Shown: positions 19,456 to 28,808, counted from the first letter of the stretch. The stretch: 64,000 nt of DNA from Desulfobacter hydrogenophilus (GCF_004319545.1 NZ_CP036313.1:4652501-4716500); one strand, 5' to 3'. Notes: generated by a model not told the origin, from the sequence alone. A program made the numbers and translations.

Positions 19456-20298
19456 ATGTTGACGAACTCATTTCAACATATACCAGGTATTGGGGCGGTA
19501 ACAGAAGAACAGTTATGGGCATCCGGATTATTAAACTGGCAACATATTAAATCTGAAAATACTTTGAAAATCTCACCCAAACGTTTTGAGACTATTGCTG
19601 CACACACGCGTGAATCTTTTAATCATCTTGAAAACAATAACCCCATCTATTTTGCAGATCTTTTACCCGCAAAGGAACACTAGCGCCTATTCAATGAATT
19701 CCGAAAGTCCACAGCATTCATCGATATAGAGACAACAGGTCTTAAGCTGTATGGTTTTGAGATTACAACAATTGCACTCTATGACGGGAAAAATATCAGA
19801 TATTATATACAGGGGCAAAATCTTGAAGAATTCATAGAAGACATTCAAAATTACAATGTCATAGTTACGTACAACGGTAAAACGTTTGATGTGCCGTTTA
19901 TCGAAGATCAATTCGGAATTCAACTGAATCAAGCCCACATAGATTTGAGGTATGTTCTAAAAAGTTTAGGATATTCCGGTGGTTTGAAACGCTGTGAAAA
20001 GGCTCTGGGATTAGACCGTGGTGATCTGGATGGGGTTGATGGTTATTTTGCTGTTTTCTTATGGTATGATTATCAGCAGAACAAAAATAAGAAGGCTTTA
20101 GAAACCCTTTTGGCCTATAATATTGAGGATGTCGTTAACCTGGAATCGTTGATGGTGATGGCATACAATATGAAAATAAAGGACACGCCTTTCAACGGGA
20201 CCCATGAGTTGCCCCTGCCGAAGATGCCGGAAATACCATTTAAGCCGGATCTTCAAACAATAGACAGGATTAAAACCACTATGGCCGGGTTCATATAA
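19456..20298 (+). pseudogene. YprB-like RNase H-fold exonuclease gene interrupted by in-frame TAG
   Basis: The frame opens at ATG 19456 (FQHIPGIGAVTEEQLWASG, a helix-hairpin-helix-like start), meets TAG at 19681-19683 after 75 codons, then continues unbroken in the same frame to 20298. The second part contains AFIDIETTGL (DEDD exonuclease motif I), VTYNGKTFDVPFIE (motif II) and AYNIEDVVNLE (motif III), as in the YprB family. Together they would make 280 residues, a normal length. From memory, homologues have Trp at the stop position (EHWRLF), so one G-to-A change of TGG explains it. Read-through is possible. The downstream part has no obvious start codon before motif I. Confidence 0.8.
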
Positions 20299-20312
20299 AA
20301 ATCAAAAATAAA

Positions 20313-20341
20313 TTGACAATACAGACAAATAGTTATAGTAT
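20313..20341 (+). promoter_or_regulatory. Candidate promoter of the rplU-rpmA-obg operon
   Basis: TTGACA at 20313-20318 and TAGTAT (20336-20341, 17-base spacer) or TATAGT (20334-20339, 15-base spacer), about 55 bases before rplU. The spacer to the nuclease gene shows no terminator. Confidence 0.5.
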
Positions 20342-20396
20342 GCAGAGTTTTTTTAGGTACCCGATATATGATGTCAGATTGTAAGGAGATAAACCC

Positions 20397-20708
20397 ATGT
20401 ATGCAGTAATCAGAACCGGGGGCAAACAATACAAGGTCCACGAAGATCAGGTTTTGAAAGTTGAAAAACTTGAGGGTAGCGAAGGATCAAAAATCGAATT
20501 TAACGATATCCTTTTATACTCCGATGGTGAGACCGTAACCTTAGGTGCGCCCCAGATTGAGAGTGCAAGCGTCAAAGCGTTGATCGTGGAACAGGGCCGG
20601 AGCAAAAAACAGCTTGTATTTAAATACAAGCGACGCAAAGGCTACCGGAGAATGAGGGGCCATAGACAGCATTACACTGAAATCAGAATTGATTCCATTT
20701 CAGCTTAA
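20397..20708 (+). CDS. rplU: 50S ribosomal protein bL21
   Basis: Large-subunit protein that binds 23S rRNA. 103 residues: MYAVIRTGGKQYKV at the N-terminus, the IEFNDILLYSDGE core and the C-terminal KYKRRKGYRRMRGHRQ stretch with HYTEIRI, all typical of bL21. RBS AAGGAG precedes the ATG. First gene of the usual rplU-rpmA-obg set. Confidence 0.97.
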   Translation: MYAVIRTGGKQYKVHEDQVLKVEKLEGSEGSKIEFNDILLYSDGETVTLGAPQIESASVKALIVEQGRSKKQLVFKYKRRKGYRRMRGHRQHYTEIRIDSISA

Positions 20709-20777
20709 GTGTTTGTCCTTATTTTTTATCCTCAAGGTATATTAAATTTGTAACGTGTTAGTAAAAGAGAGAGAGAC

Positions 20778-21032
20778 ATGTCACATAAAAAAGCAGCAGG
20801 CAGTTCAAAAAACGGTCGTGATTCAAACGCCCAACGGCGGGGCGTAAAAAAATTCGGCGGAGAGCAAGTCGTCGCCGGTAATATTATTATCAGGCAGTGT
20901 GGCACCAGAATTCATCCCGGCAACAATGTCGGTATGGGCAAAGACTTTACCCTTTTTGCCAAAATTGACGGTGTCGTGACCTTTGAACGAAAAGGTCGTG
21001 ACAGAAAAAAAGTCAGTGTATATGACGCGTGA
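20778..21032 (+). CDS. rpmA: 50S ribosomal protein bL27
   Basis: 84 residues with the bL27 N-terminus [16 protein letters not shown], whose tail reaches the peptidyl-transferase centre, and the [20 protein letters not shown] core. RBS GAGAGAGA precedes the ATG. Its TGA overlaps the GTG start of obg by 4 bases, indicating translational coupling. Confidence 0.97.
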   Translation: MSHKKAAGSSKNGRDSNAQRRGVKKFGGEQVVAGNIIIRQCGTRIHPGNNVGMGKDFTLFAKIDGVVTFERKGRDRKKVSVYDA

Positions 21033-22039
21033 AATTTGTTGATGAGGCCATTGTTACGATCAGGTCCGGAAGCGGCGGTGCAGGGTGCGTCAGTTTCCGG
21101 CGTGAGCGTTTCATTGAAAAAGGTGGGCCTGACGGCGGAGACGGCGGCGATGGGGGGGATGTCATCCTTCGGGTGGATCCTTCCAAACGGACCCTGTATG
21201 AATATCGCCGCCAAAAACGCTTAAGTGCAAAAAACGGAGCCTCCGGCCTCGGGCGGCAGAAACATGGCAAAAACGGTAGCCATTGCATTCTGACACTTCC
21301 ACCCGGTACCATTGTCTTTGATGCCCAAACTTCACAGGTTATTGCAGACCTTACCGATCCCGACAAAGAAATAGTTGTGGCCCAGGGCGGTATGGGCGGA
21401 CGGGGCAATAAACGGTTTGCCTCATCCACCAACAGGGTACCCAGATTTGCCCAACCCGGAATCCCGGGCGTTGAGATGAAGCTTCGTTTGGAACTCAAAC
21501 TCATGGCGGATGTAGGGCTTGTGGGCCTGCCCAACGCAGGCAAGTCCACCCTGATTTCGGCCATGTCCGCGGCCCGACCCAAAATCGCTGACTATCCCTT
21601 TACCACACTGAATCCCACCATTGGCATGGTGGAAGCGCCCTTTGGCGAACCCTTTGCCGTGGCTGACATTCCCGGATTGATAGAAGGTGCCCATGAAGGG
21701 GTGGGGCTTGGGATAAAATTTCTTAAACACATTGAACGTACCGGTATTCTGGTACATCTTATTGATTCCGGCGACATTGATCCGGAAAATCCGTTGGCAC
21801 AGTTTCAGCTTATCAACAATGAACTGTCAATGCACAGCGATACCCTGGCAAACAAAACCCAAGTTGTAGTGCTCAATAAACTTGATCTCACGGGCACAAA
21901 AAACCGGGTTGAGGCCTTTAAAGACGCTTTGCCTGATCAAACTATTTTTACCATTTCCGCAGCTACGGGCGAAGGCGTTAAACCTTTGATCAAACACCTG
22001 GCTCAACTTCTTCAAGCATTAGCACCTGAAGACAAGTAA
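21029..22039 (+). CDS. obg: GTPase Obg/CgtA
   Basis: Ribosome-associated GTPase for 50S maturation and stress signalling. 336 residues from GTG 21029: glycine-rich Obg fold at residues ~1-158 ([30 protein letters not shown]), then the G domain with [10 protein letters not shown] (G1, ~165), the [16 protein letters not shown] switch II region, NKLD (G4) and ISAATGEG (G5). It lacks the extra C-terminal OCT domain of some Gram-positive homologues. Confidence 0.97.
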   Translation: MKFVDEAIVTIRSGSGGAGCVSFRRERFIEKGGPDGGDGGDGGDVILRVDPSKRTLYEYRRQKRLSAKNGASGLGRQKHGKNGSHCILTLPPGTIVFDAQTSQVIADLTDPDKEIVVAQGGMGGRGNKRFASSTNRVPRFAQPGIPGVEMKLRLELKLMADVGLVGLPNAGKSTLISAMSAARPKIADYPFTTLNPTIGMVEAPFGEPFAVADIPGLIEGAHEGVGLGIKFLKHIERTGILVHLIDSGDIDPENPLAQFQLINNELSMHSDTLANKTQVVVLNKLDLTGTKNRVEAFKDALPDQTIFTISAATGEGVKPLIKHLAQLLQALAPEDK

Positions 22040-22073
22040 TCGTGCAGGGCAACGTTTAACGGACACAGCCAAG

Positions 22074-22718
22074 ATGAAGGCAGGACTTTTCGGCGGCACA
22101 TTCAATCCGATCCACAACGGCCATTTAGGTGTTATCCAATATGTTAAGGCACAGTACGCCTTTGACACAATCATCCTTTACCCGTCTGCCCTGCCCCCCC
22201 ACAAACCGAACCTGAACCTGGCCTCCGCCCGGGACCGACTTACCATGGTTAAAAGCGCCGTTAAAGATCTGAAAGGGTTTCGGGTGTCCGACATTGAACT
22301 GCAACGCACAGGTCCATCATTTACCATTGATACCATCTCCCAGTTCAAAACCATCTTTGGCAGCCACACCCGTTTTCATCTGCTGTTAGGTTCCGATGCT
22401 TTTTTTGACACACCCTCTTGGAAACAGGCCCATAAAATTTTTGGGGCACTGCCCGTGATCGTGATGCAACGCGGTGAAAGAACCGGCATGGGACCTTTTG
22501 CATCCTTTATTGACGAACACGTTTCAAAAGGCTACAAACTTAAAAACGATAATATTTTTATCCATGACCGGCTTTTTCCCATCCGCATCTGCACTGTTCC
22601 AAGGATTGATATTTCATCGACACAGATACGGAATCGAATCAAATCCGGCAAATCGATCTCAGGCCTTGTACCTGAAGATGTTGAGACTTTTATCAGAACA
22701 AAGGATTTATATAAATGA
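22074..22718 (+). CDS. nadD: Nicotinate-nucleotide adenylyltransferase
   Basis: Makes nicotinate adenine dinucleotide from NaMN and ATP in NAD synthesis. The 214-residue product has GLFGGTFNPIHNGHLG (nucleotidyltransferase HxGH site, residues ~4-19) and the C-terminal DISSTQIRNRIKSGKSI signature. It is fourth in the rplU operon and overlaps rsfS by 4 bases. Confidence 0.95.
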   Translation: MKAGLFGGTFNPIHNGHLGVIQYVKAQYAFDTIILYPSALPPHKPNLNLASARDRLTMVKSAVKDLKGFRVSDIELQRTGPSFTIDTISQFKTIFGSHTRFHLLLGSDAFFDTPSWKQAHKIFGALPVIVMQRGERTGMGPFASFIDEHVSKGYKLKNDNIFIHDRLFPIRICTVPRIDISSTQIRNRIKSGKSISGLVPEDVETFIRTKDLYK

Positions 22719-23107
22719 TCGCCCTTGAAAAGGAATATATCCCCTATCTTGCCCCAATATTTGACCGGAAACCCAAAAGCGTAACCGCACTAATGGTTGG
22801 TAAACTCACCTCCTACACAGACATGGTGGTCATTGTAGAGGCTGGATCAAGCAGGCAGGTAACCTCCCTTTCCGAACATATTATAAAATCCCTTAAAGGC
22901 ACAAAAAGAAAGGCAACCGGCGTAGAAGGCGTCAAGGAGGGCCAGTGGGCGCTTCTGGATTTCGGGCACCTGATCATCCATGTTTTCGAATCAGATGCCA
23001 AAGCGTTTTACGACCTTGAAGGACTGTGGAGCGATGCCGAACAGGTTGATCTGAGTGAATTTAATACCCAGACACCAACAGATATGGAGGATGACGATGG
23101 GTTCTGA
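22715..23107 (+). CDS. rsfS: Ribosomal silencing factor RsfS
   Basis: Binds uL14 and blocks subunit joining when nutrients are low. The 130-residue product has the family core: LMVGKLTSYTDMVVIVEAGS, then GVEGVKEGQWALLDFGHLIIHVFE (~70-93) and the DLEGLWSDAEQVDL end. It overlaps nadD by 4 and gpmI by 11 bases; nadD-rsfS pairing is standard. Confidence 0.93.
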   Translation: MIALEKEYIPYLAPIFDRKPKSVTALMVGKLTSYTDMVVIVEAGSSRQVTSLSEHIIKSLKGTKRKATGVEGVKEGQWALLDFGHLIIHVFESDAKAFYDLEGLWSDAEQVDLSEFNTQTPTDMEDDDGF

Positions 23108-24647
23108 ACAACAGCCGGTCAATATTTTGATGATTCTTGACGGATGGGGCATCAGTCTATCGGAAACAGGCAATGCCGTAGCTGCGGCCAATACACCGTT
23201 TTTGGACACGCTTCTGGTCGACTTTCCAAGCACAACGCTTAAATGTTGCGGTGAGGCCGTGGGCCTTCCTGACGGCACTATGGGCAACTCCGAGGTGGGG
23301 CATATGAACATCGGGGCCGGTAGAATCGTGGCCCAGGATTTTGTCCGGATCAACACGGCCATCCGGGATAATAATTTTTCCTCTACCCCGGCGCTCGTTT
23401 CAATCATGGACAAGGTCAAACAGGCCGGCAAAAGCCTTCATCTTTTGGGATTGCTTTCCGATGGCGGAGTCCACTCCCACATCAATCACCTGTTTGCTTT
23501 AATAAAAATGGCAAAGGATAAGGGCATTACAAAGCTTTATATCCACCCCATCATGGACGGCCGGGACACCTCTCCCACATCAGGTATTGATTTTCTAAAA
23601 CAGCTTGACGAAAAAATCCATGACCTTGGCACAGGAAAGGTGGCCACCATGACAGGGCGCTTCTGGGCCATGGACAGGGACACGCGCTGGGAACGGGTAC
23701 AAAAAGCCTTTGAACTTTATACCCAAGGCAAAGGTGTTGATGCTTCGGATCAGACTCCTGCCCAGGCCATCCAGGCCGCCTATGACAGGAAAGAAACCGA
23801 TGAATTCATCAAACCGGTATACTTTTGTCCGGGTAATGAAGGAAATGTTGAAGAAGGGGACGGTGTCATTTTTTTTAACTTCCGGGCAGACCGGGCAAAA
23901 GAGATCACCCGGGCGTTCACGGAAAAAAACTTTAACGGATTTCAGCGCACGGCAAATCCTGCACCTATTAATTTTGTATGCATGACCCAGTATGACGAGC
24001 ACTTTGACCTGCCGGTAGCCTTTGGCCCTCAACACCTGGACAAAATTTTCGGGCAGATCCTAAGCGAAAATGAAATCCCCCAACTTCGCATTGCAGAGAC
24101 TGAAAAGTACGCCCATGTCACCTATTTTTTCAACGGTGGTGATGAGGCAATTTTTGACGGAGAAGAGCGCATACTCATCCCCTCTCCCCGGGATGTGGAC
24201 ACCTATGACCAGAAGCCTGAAATGAGTGCAGACAAAGTGGCGGACAAAGCTTGCGAGCAGATCAGTTCAGGCAAATTTCAATTTGTGGTGCTTAACTTTG
24301 CCAACATGGACATGGTGGGTCATACTGGTATATTTGATGCGGCGGTAAAGGCATGCGAAACCGTGGACAGGTGTGTAAAAAAAGTGGTGGAAGCCATCTG
24401 GGAAACTGGCGGCACTGCTTTTATCACGGCAGACCACGGCAACTCTGAACAGATGCTGGCCCAAGACGGGTCACCCTATACTGCCCATACCTTAAATCCG
24501 GTGAGGTTTATTGTTGCCGCCAAACGAGCTCCAACCATTACGCTGATGGACGGCAAACTTGGAGATATTGCGCCTACCATACTCCAAGTTCTTGGAATAG
24601 AGCAGCCTTTAGAAATGACAGGTCAATGTCTGATCCAGGGTAAATAG
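23097..24647 (+). CDS. gpmI: 2,3-bisphosphoglycerate-independent phosphoglycerate mutase
   Basis: Mn-dependent mutase that interconverts 3- and 2-phosphoglycerate. I place the start at 23097, six bases after GGAGG, giving 516 residues. Landmarks are LMILDGWGIS (metal site), MGNSEVGHMNIGAGRI with the phosphorylated Ser, HIHPIMDGRDT, GRFWAMDRDTRWER and TADHGNSEQM. It is the last gene of the rplU-led run and supplies the step before eno. Confidence 0.95.
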   Translation: MGSEQQPVNILMILDGWGISLSETGNAVAAANTPFLDTLLVDFPSTTLKCCGEAVGLPDGTMGNSEVGHMNIGAGRIVAQDFVRINTAIRDNNFSSTPALVSIMDKVKQAGKSLHLLGLLSDGGVHSHINHLFALIKMAKDKGITKLYIHPIMDGRDTSPTSGIDFLKQLDEKIHDLGTGKVATMTGRFWAMDRDTRWERVQKAFELYTQGKGVDASDQTPAQAIQAAYDRKETDEFIKPVYFCPGNEGNVEEGDGVIFFNFRADRAKEITRAFTEKNFNGFQRTANPAPINFVCMTQYDEHFDLPVAFGPQHLDKIFGQILSENEIPQLRIAETEKYAHVTYFFNGGDEAIFDGEERILIPSPRDVDTYDQKPEMSADKVADKACEQISSGKFQFVVLNFANMDMVGHTGIFDAAVKACETVDRCVKKVVEAIWETGGTAFITADHGNSEQMLAQDGSPYTAHTLNPVRFIVAAKRAPTITLMDGKLGDIAPTILQVLGIEQPLEMTGQCLIQGK

Positions 24648-24770
24648 TGCCCAACCGGAAACTGTCAATTTTGCCGCCCGCCTTGCACTCGACAAAATGT
24701 ATAGATTTTCGTTTAGACATAAAATTAAATAATATTAATAATGATTTTTCAATTTAACAGTTTATAAATT

Positions 24771-25283
24771 ATGATACTTGATCAAGTTACCGACTATATT
24801 ACCGGCAAAGAGATAGACAATGTCGGCGCTGAGGCCAGCCGCCAGATTTTTGAAAAATTCCTGGTGGAAACCAAAGGATATGCCAAATCAGATATTCTTG
24901 TGGACGTCCCGTTAACCGTGCAGTTCAAGGGCGAAGACTATCCATCCGTGATTGATCTCATTGTAAGCGTGGAAGACCGCCCCTTTATGGCCATCACCTG
25001 TGTGGCAGGGTCCATTGGATCCTATGAAAGGGAAATCCTGGCCGGAGCCAGGCTGCTCTATGACCACATCGTTCCCTTTGCCGTATCTACTGATGCCAGA
25101 GATGCTATTATCAAAGATGCCTGCACAGGAAAAACCATCGGACAGGGACTTGATGCCATTCCAAATCATACCCAGGCCCAGGCGCTGCTAAAGGGAATTG
25201 AAGCCACGCCCCTTGATCCTGAGAAAAAAAGCGGTGAAATGATTATCTACAGATCTTTCAACCTGGAAAAAATCAACAAATAA
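24771..25283 (+). CDS. Solo HsdR N-terminal-like (HSDR_N_2) domain protein
   Basis: 170 residues resembling the type I restriction R-subunit N-terminal domain, a PD-(D/E)XK nuclease fold, but with no helicase or methylase partners nearby. A possible nuclease-like core is seen at YPSVIDLIVSVEDRPFMAIT (Asp near 64, then a hydrophobic strand), followed by GSYEREILAGARLL. Stand-alone proteins of this kind are common in Desulfobacterota, to my knowledge. Restriction function is unlikely without partners. It has its own start 120 bases after gpmI with no clear promoter. Confidence 0.6.
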   Translation: MILDQVTDYITGKEIDNVGAEASRQIFEKFLVETKGYAKSDILVDVPLTVQFKGEDYPSVIDLIVSVEDRPFMAITCVAGSIGSYEREILAGARLLYDHIVPFAVSTDARDAIIKDACTGKTIGQGLDAIPNHTQAQALLKGIEATPLDPEKKSGEMIIYRSFNLEKINK

Positions 25284-25410
25284 CGACAAATCGTCGATTT
25301 CAATCAAGCAGGGTCTGAATTTCCGGAATGGTGAAAATTAGACCCTCCAGGTTAACTGCATCATCACACACAAACGCGGGCATCATTTTTTTGTGTGCAT
25401 CAATTCTCCT

Positions 25411-25525
25411 GTTTTAATCTGCGATCCTTAGAATTTTAAGTCGCCTTCAAGACGCGTTACTGTAATCATATTGTTCCTGATGCTCAGTGACGCAACGCGG
25501 AAGACGGCTTAGAAGGAAAGTCATA
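25411..25525. repeat. Solo MITE end and adjoining inverted repeat
   Basis: TTTTAATCTGCGATCCTTAG (near 25413-25432) matches, in inverse orientation, the end of the MITE-like elements at 32.3 and 33.5 kb. Directly after it, TTAAGTCGCCTTCAAGACGCGTTAC and GTGACGCAACGCGGAAGACGGCTTAGAA form an imperfect inverted repeat with a ~30-base loop. The remaining bases of 25284-25552 contain no gene I can support. Confidence 0.5.
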
Positions 25526-25552
25526 TGGATGGTTTTGTTTTGATTGCGAGCC

Positions 25553-26230
25553 TTATGCTTTTGGCACATCCTTGCCACAATGTTTGCATACAGTGGCCCG
25601 CTTTTTAATAATCTCGGCACAGAAGGGACATTCCCTGGTAAAATGGCGTTCATGGAGCTGCTCAATGGATTTTTTAACCCCTTCCTGTAATACCGGGGTC
25701 GGGAACTTATGATTGATCAGATGCTCCACAGCCGTGGCATCACCTAACTCTCCCACCATTTCTACCGCTTTCAGCCTCGCCTTGGCGGGAATATTGGGGT
25801 CCAGGCAAATTTTTAAAATTTCATCCCAGTCTTTGGAAATATAATAATCAGTAAGAATGGAAAAGGTCTTTTTCAGCAACTCTTTTTTACCTTGTTCCGC
25901 CACAAGGGCTGCATCATCCAGAACAGAGCCGGTGCCGCCGAAGGGACTGAACACGGGCATGTATTCAAAATGGTCGGCGCCCGGTTCGCAAAAGCACCGG
26001 TAGGAGGCGGTGGTCTCCATGGATTTTTCCATATGCTCCCATCCCTTCTTATAAGAAGGACAGTCATCGTTAAAACAGACAAACAGATAGGGGGTCTGCC
26101 AGCCCAGGCCGTCGGAAAAATTGATGGCCGGAATCTCCCACAGGGTCATGGGTTTATCGCAATGGGGACAATGAGGCTTGTCCATTTCTATATATTTTTC
26201 AAGCAGTTCTTCTCTGGTTTCAAATGCCAT
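25553..26230 (-). CDS. Double zinc-ribbon protein with HEAT-like middle
   Basis: 225 residues from ATG 26230 (AAGGAG seven bases upstream; the longer frame to 26263 lacks support). An N-terminal CPHCDKPM Cys pair is followed by CFNDDC and a Cys-containing loop (RCFCEPGADH). The middle contains a short helical-repeat part (IPAKARLKAVEMVGELGDAT). The C-terminal ribbon reads CPFCAEIIKKRATVCKHCGK. The family is unknown to me. It follows the carboxyltransferase operon on the same strand, with a hairpin between. Confidence 0.6.
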   Translation of the reverse strand: MAFETREELLEKYIEMDKPHCPHCDKPMTLWEIPAINFSDGLGWQTPYLFVCFNDDCPSYKKGWEHMEKSMETTASYRCFCEPGADHFEYMPVFSPFGGTGSVLDDAALVAEQGKKELLKKTFSILTDYYISKDWDEILKICLDPNIPAKARLKAVEMVGELGDATAVEHLINHKFPTPVLQEGVKKSIEQLHERHFTRECPFCAEIIKKRATVCKHCGKDVPKA

Positions 26231-26291
26231 TGTTTTCTCCTTATTATAGTGGTTCCGGATCACAAACCGGCAATAACTAGCATAATAAGCA

Positions 26292-26321
26292 CAGAGGGAT
26301 GGTTGTCAAACCATCCCTCTG
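26292..26321. terminator. Strong hairpin between the carboxyltransferase operon and zinc-ribbon gene
   Basis: CAGAGGGATGGTT / AACCATCCCTCTG with a 4-base loop. T residues are denser on the plus-strand side (TTGTGTTTT), but the genes on both sides run minus, so it may act as an mRNA-stabilising or weak terminating structure. Confidence 0.5.
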
Positions 26322-26410
26322 TTGTGTTTTAAATACTCAGCGTCTAAAAGGGAACCCGTGTTAGGACAAAAAAGGCCCAGATGCAAGCGGGTTGACTTTT
26401 TATTCAATAA

Positions 26411-28429
26411 TTACTCTATGGTTGCCAGCACATCATCCTTGGCCACGGAATCACCTGACTTGAAATTGATGGCGGTGATCGTTCCGTCGGCTGTTGCCCG
26501 AAGTATATTTTCCATCTTCATGGCCTCGATCACCACAACGGTATCGCCTGCATTCACCGTATCCCCCACATTTTTCTCGTACTTGACAATCATGCCGGGC
26601 ATGGGCGCCAAGACAGGCGTCCCGGAACCTGCAGCCGCCGCAGGCTTGGGTTTAGATTTTGGTCCAGGTGCGACCGGTTTTGATGGTGCAGGGTTCGGAA
26701 CCGATGCCGCCGGGACTGCAGGGGGTGGTGGTGCCATAGGGGCGGCTGCAGGCGCAGCAGCCGCAAGCGAAGCATAAGAGATCACAGGGGAACCGCCCAT
26801 TTCATCGACCCCCACCTCAAAACATTCACCGTCCACAAATACATTAAAGGTTCTTGCAAATTCGCTTTTTTCAGGAAGATCCACAGCCGGTTCGATGAGT
26901 TTACCGGCCTTGGCCTTTTTAATCATATCTTCCTGTTTTTTAACATCTTCCAGGGTAATGGGTTTGACCGTGTCAGGCACCTGTTCCTTGCCGTATTTCT
27001 GCAGCAGGTATTTTTTGCCGGTGACGGGGAACAGGGCACAGAGAATAAGATCCTCCTCATCCACAGCTAGGTCACCGATCTCTTTTTTGGCTTTTTCAAG
27101 TTCCGGTGTCAAAACCTCAGCCGGACGGCAGGTAATAGGTTCTTCACCTCTTTCATAGCCCTTAAGCGCTTTTTTCTGCAATTTGGCATCAATGGGAGCC
27201 GCCGTTTTGCCGTACAGGCCGTAACACAAATCCTTGACCTGGGCTGTAATCATTTTATAGCGCTCTTCCTTGGTATCAAAAAGTACATTGTTCACCGTCT
27301 GGGTACCCACAATCCGGCTGGTGGGTGTCACAAGCGGAATCTGGCCCAGTTCTTTTCTAACCCTGGGCAGTTCTTTGTACACCTCATCAATTTTATCCAG
27401 GGCATCCATTTCCCGAAGCTGTTTAATCAGGTTGGCACGCATGAAGTCCGGCGTCTGGTTCAGAAGCACATCAATATCAATTAAGGAGACCCTGGTGTCA
27501 TCCAGCAGGTGTTTATACTTGGGTATCACCTCTTTCTCCAGGGTCTCATTGATCCGGGTAAGGGCCTTAATATCAAATCCCGTATCCCGGTTGGTTCCCA
27601 TGAGACTCATCACAAAGGGTTCAAGCGCGGCATGGGATGTTCTGTATGCATAGGGCGTCATGCAGGTATCAATGATGTCAACCCCTGCTTCTACAGCCTT
27701 AAGATGGGTCATGGGGGACATGCCCGAAGTAAAATGGGAATGCAGGTGAATCGGAGGGGTGACCTCTGCCTTCAACGCTTTTACCAGCTCAAAGGCGTCA
27801 TAGGGAGCCATAAGCCCTGCCACATCCTTGATGCAGATGGAATCGGCACCCATATCCTCAAGGGCTTTGGCCTTTTTTACATAATAGTCCAGGTTATACA
27901 CCCCTTTGCCCAGGCGGGGCTCTGTCAGGGTATAACAGATGCAGCCCTGGAAATGCGCACCAGATTCTTTCATGACGGGTACCACGGTTTCAAAATTTCT
28001 GTAATCATTGAGCGCATCAAAGGTTCTGAAAATATCCAGCCCGTTTTCCACGGTTTTTTTAACAAAAAGTTCGGCCAGATCATCAGCATAGTTACGGTAC
28101 CCCACAAGTTTCTGGCCGCGCAGCAGCATGGAAATTGGGGTTTTCTTGAAATACCGTTTCAGGGTGCGAAGCCGCTGCCATGGATCTTCATTAAGGTACC
28201 GGTGCATGATGTGAAAAGAGTCCCCGCCCCAGACTTCCACAGCCCAGAACCCGATTTCATCCATCTGCTCGGCCACAGGGATCATATCCTCGGTACGGCC
28301 CCGGGTGGCAAACAATGACTGCTGGCCGTCCCGCAGGGAAAGATCCTGAATCTTCAGGGGATTTTTTGCCTTAGGTCGCGCTTGGGAATAATCCATCTCA
28401 ACCATTTTAACTTCATTGTGATCGGTCAT
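26411..28429 (-). CDS. Pyruvate/oxaloacetate carboxyltransferase with fused biotinyl domain (OadA/PycB type)
   Basis: A 672-residue carboxyltransferase of the oxaloacetate decarboxylase alpha, pyruvate carboxylase B and transcarboxylase 5S family. The catalytic barrel has LSLRDGQQSLFATR (~28), FRTFDALNDYRN, SICIKDVAGLM with the carboxyl-lysine region, and IHLHSHFTSG. An Ala/Pro-rich linker (~555-605) leads to the biotinyl domain with EAMKMEN near 638. With the 12S-like gene at 28805 it could form a methylmalonyl-CoA:pyruvate transcarboxylase (5S and 1.3S parts fused). Oxaloacetate decarboxylase or pyruvate carboxylase B are alternatives, but no membrane beta subunit and no biotin carboxylase are nearby. 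Last gene of the cluster. Confidence 0.85.
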   Translation of the reverse strand: MTDHNEVKMVEMDYSQARPKAKNPLKIQDLSLRDGQQSLFATRGRTEDMIPVAEQMDEIGFWAVEVWGGDSFHIMHRYLNEDPWQRLRTLKRYFKKTPISMLLRGQKLVGYRNYADDLAELFVKKTVENGLDIFRTFDALNDYRNFETVVPVMKESGAHFQGCICYTLTEPRLGKGVYNLDYYVKKAKALEDMGADSICIKDVAGLMAPYDAFELVKALKAEVTPPIHLHSHFTSGMSPMTHLKAVEAGVDIIDTCMTPYAYRTSHAALEPFVMSLMGTNRDTGFDIKALTRINETLEKEVIPKYKHLLDDTRVSLIDIDVLLNQTPDFMRANLIKQLREMDALDKIDEVYKELPRVRKELGQIPLVTPTSRIVGTQTVNNVLFDTKEERYKMITAQVKDLCYGLYGKTAAPIDAKLQKKALKGYERGEEPITCRPAEVLTPELEKAKKEIGDLAVDEEDLILCALFPVTGKKYLLQKYGKEQVPDTVKPITLEDVKKQEDMIKKAKAGKLIEPAVDLPEKSEFARTFNVFVDGECFEVGVDEMGGSPVISYASLAAAAPAAAPMAPPPPAVPAASVPNPAPSKPVAPGPKSKPKPAAAAGSGTPVLAPMPGMIVKYEKNVGDTVNAGDTVVVIEAMKMENILRATADGTITAINFKSGDSVAKDDVLATIE

Positions 28430-28460
28430 AATATCCCTACATATAATATCTTTTATTTTA

Positions 28461-28679
28461 TCATTTAAGCATTCTTTGCCGTATCATTGCATTGGCATTC
28501 ATAATCGCCTGCCGTCCGGAAAGGCCCCAAAGGTTCATCTGCCCAACCGGGGCAGAAGCTAAAGATTTAGCAGCAGCATCGGCAGCCTGGTTCTGCATTG
28601 CAACAACGGCGGCCTCCTCTTCTGTTCTAATGTACATTTGAACAGCAGCCATGGCAGCAGCCAATCTTTTATTTTTCAT
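28461..28679 (-). CDS. Small Ala-rich protein inside carboxyltransferase operon
   Basis: 72 residues, mostly helical and alanine-rich (RLAAAMAAVQMYIRTEEEAA, then AAAKSLASAP), with no membrane segment. It lies between the 12S-like and 5S-like genes on the same strand, with a GGAGA-type RBS. The position and the AAxAAVxxYIxxEEEAA stretch recall the soluble tail of OadG/MmdC-type assembly subunits and the epsilon subunits of acyl-CoA carboxylases. A linker or assembly role is inference. Confidence 0.65.
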   Translation of the reverse strand: MKNKRLAAAMAAVQMYIRTEEEAAVVAMQNQAADAAAKSLASAPVGQMNLWGLSGRQAIMNANAMIRQRMLK

Positions 28680-28713
28680 GAAAAAGGTCTCCTTGGCTTT
28701 TTAAACGATCTTT

Positions 28714-28808
28714 TTATATGAAAGTTCCAATAAGTCACTGAATTACTTTCATGCTTTGTTGTGGGTTGATCCTGGTGTTGATAAGCCAGGTCAGCCCATG
28801 GTAGTTAA
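28714..28808 (+). repeat. Two-hairpin dispersed repeat, copy B
   Basis: TATATGAAAGTTCCAATAAG at the left, ACTTTCAT 25 bases on (8-bp pairing with ATGAAAGT), then GGGTTGATCCTGG pairing with CCAGGTCAGCCC. It is near-identical to the copy at 60018-60112 and diverged from the pair before rpsU. It lies between mmdA and the small gene and ends at the mmdA stop codon. Confidence 0.8.

Noticed and set aside
19681..19683. Pyrrolysine codon
   Set aside because: No pyl genes in the window and TAG ends several ordinary genes, so a nonsense change is simpler. Kept only as an alternative.
24771..25283. Part of a type I restriction system
   Set aside because: Only an HsdR N-terminal-like domain is present; no helicase, methylase or specificity gene lies nearby.
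27509..28318. 269-codon plus-strand open frame
   Set aside because: Antisense to the OadA/PycB-type gene, whose motifs are unambiguous.
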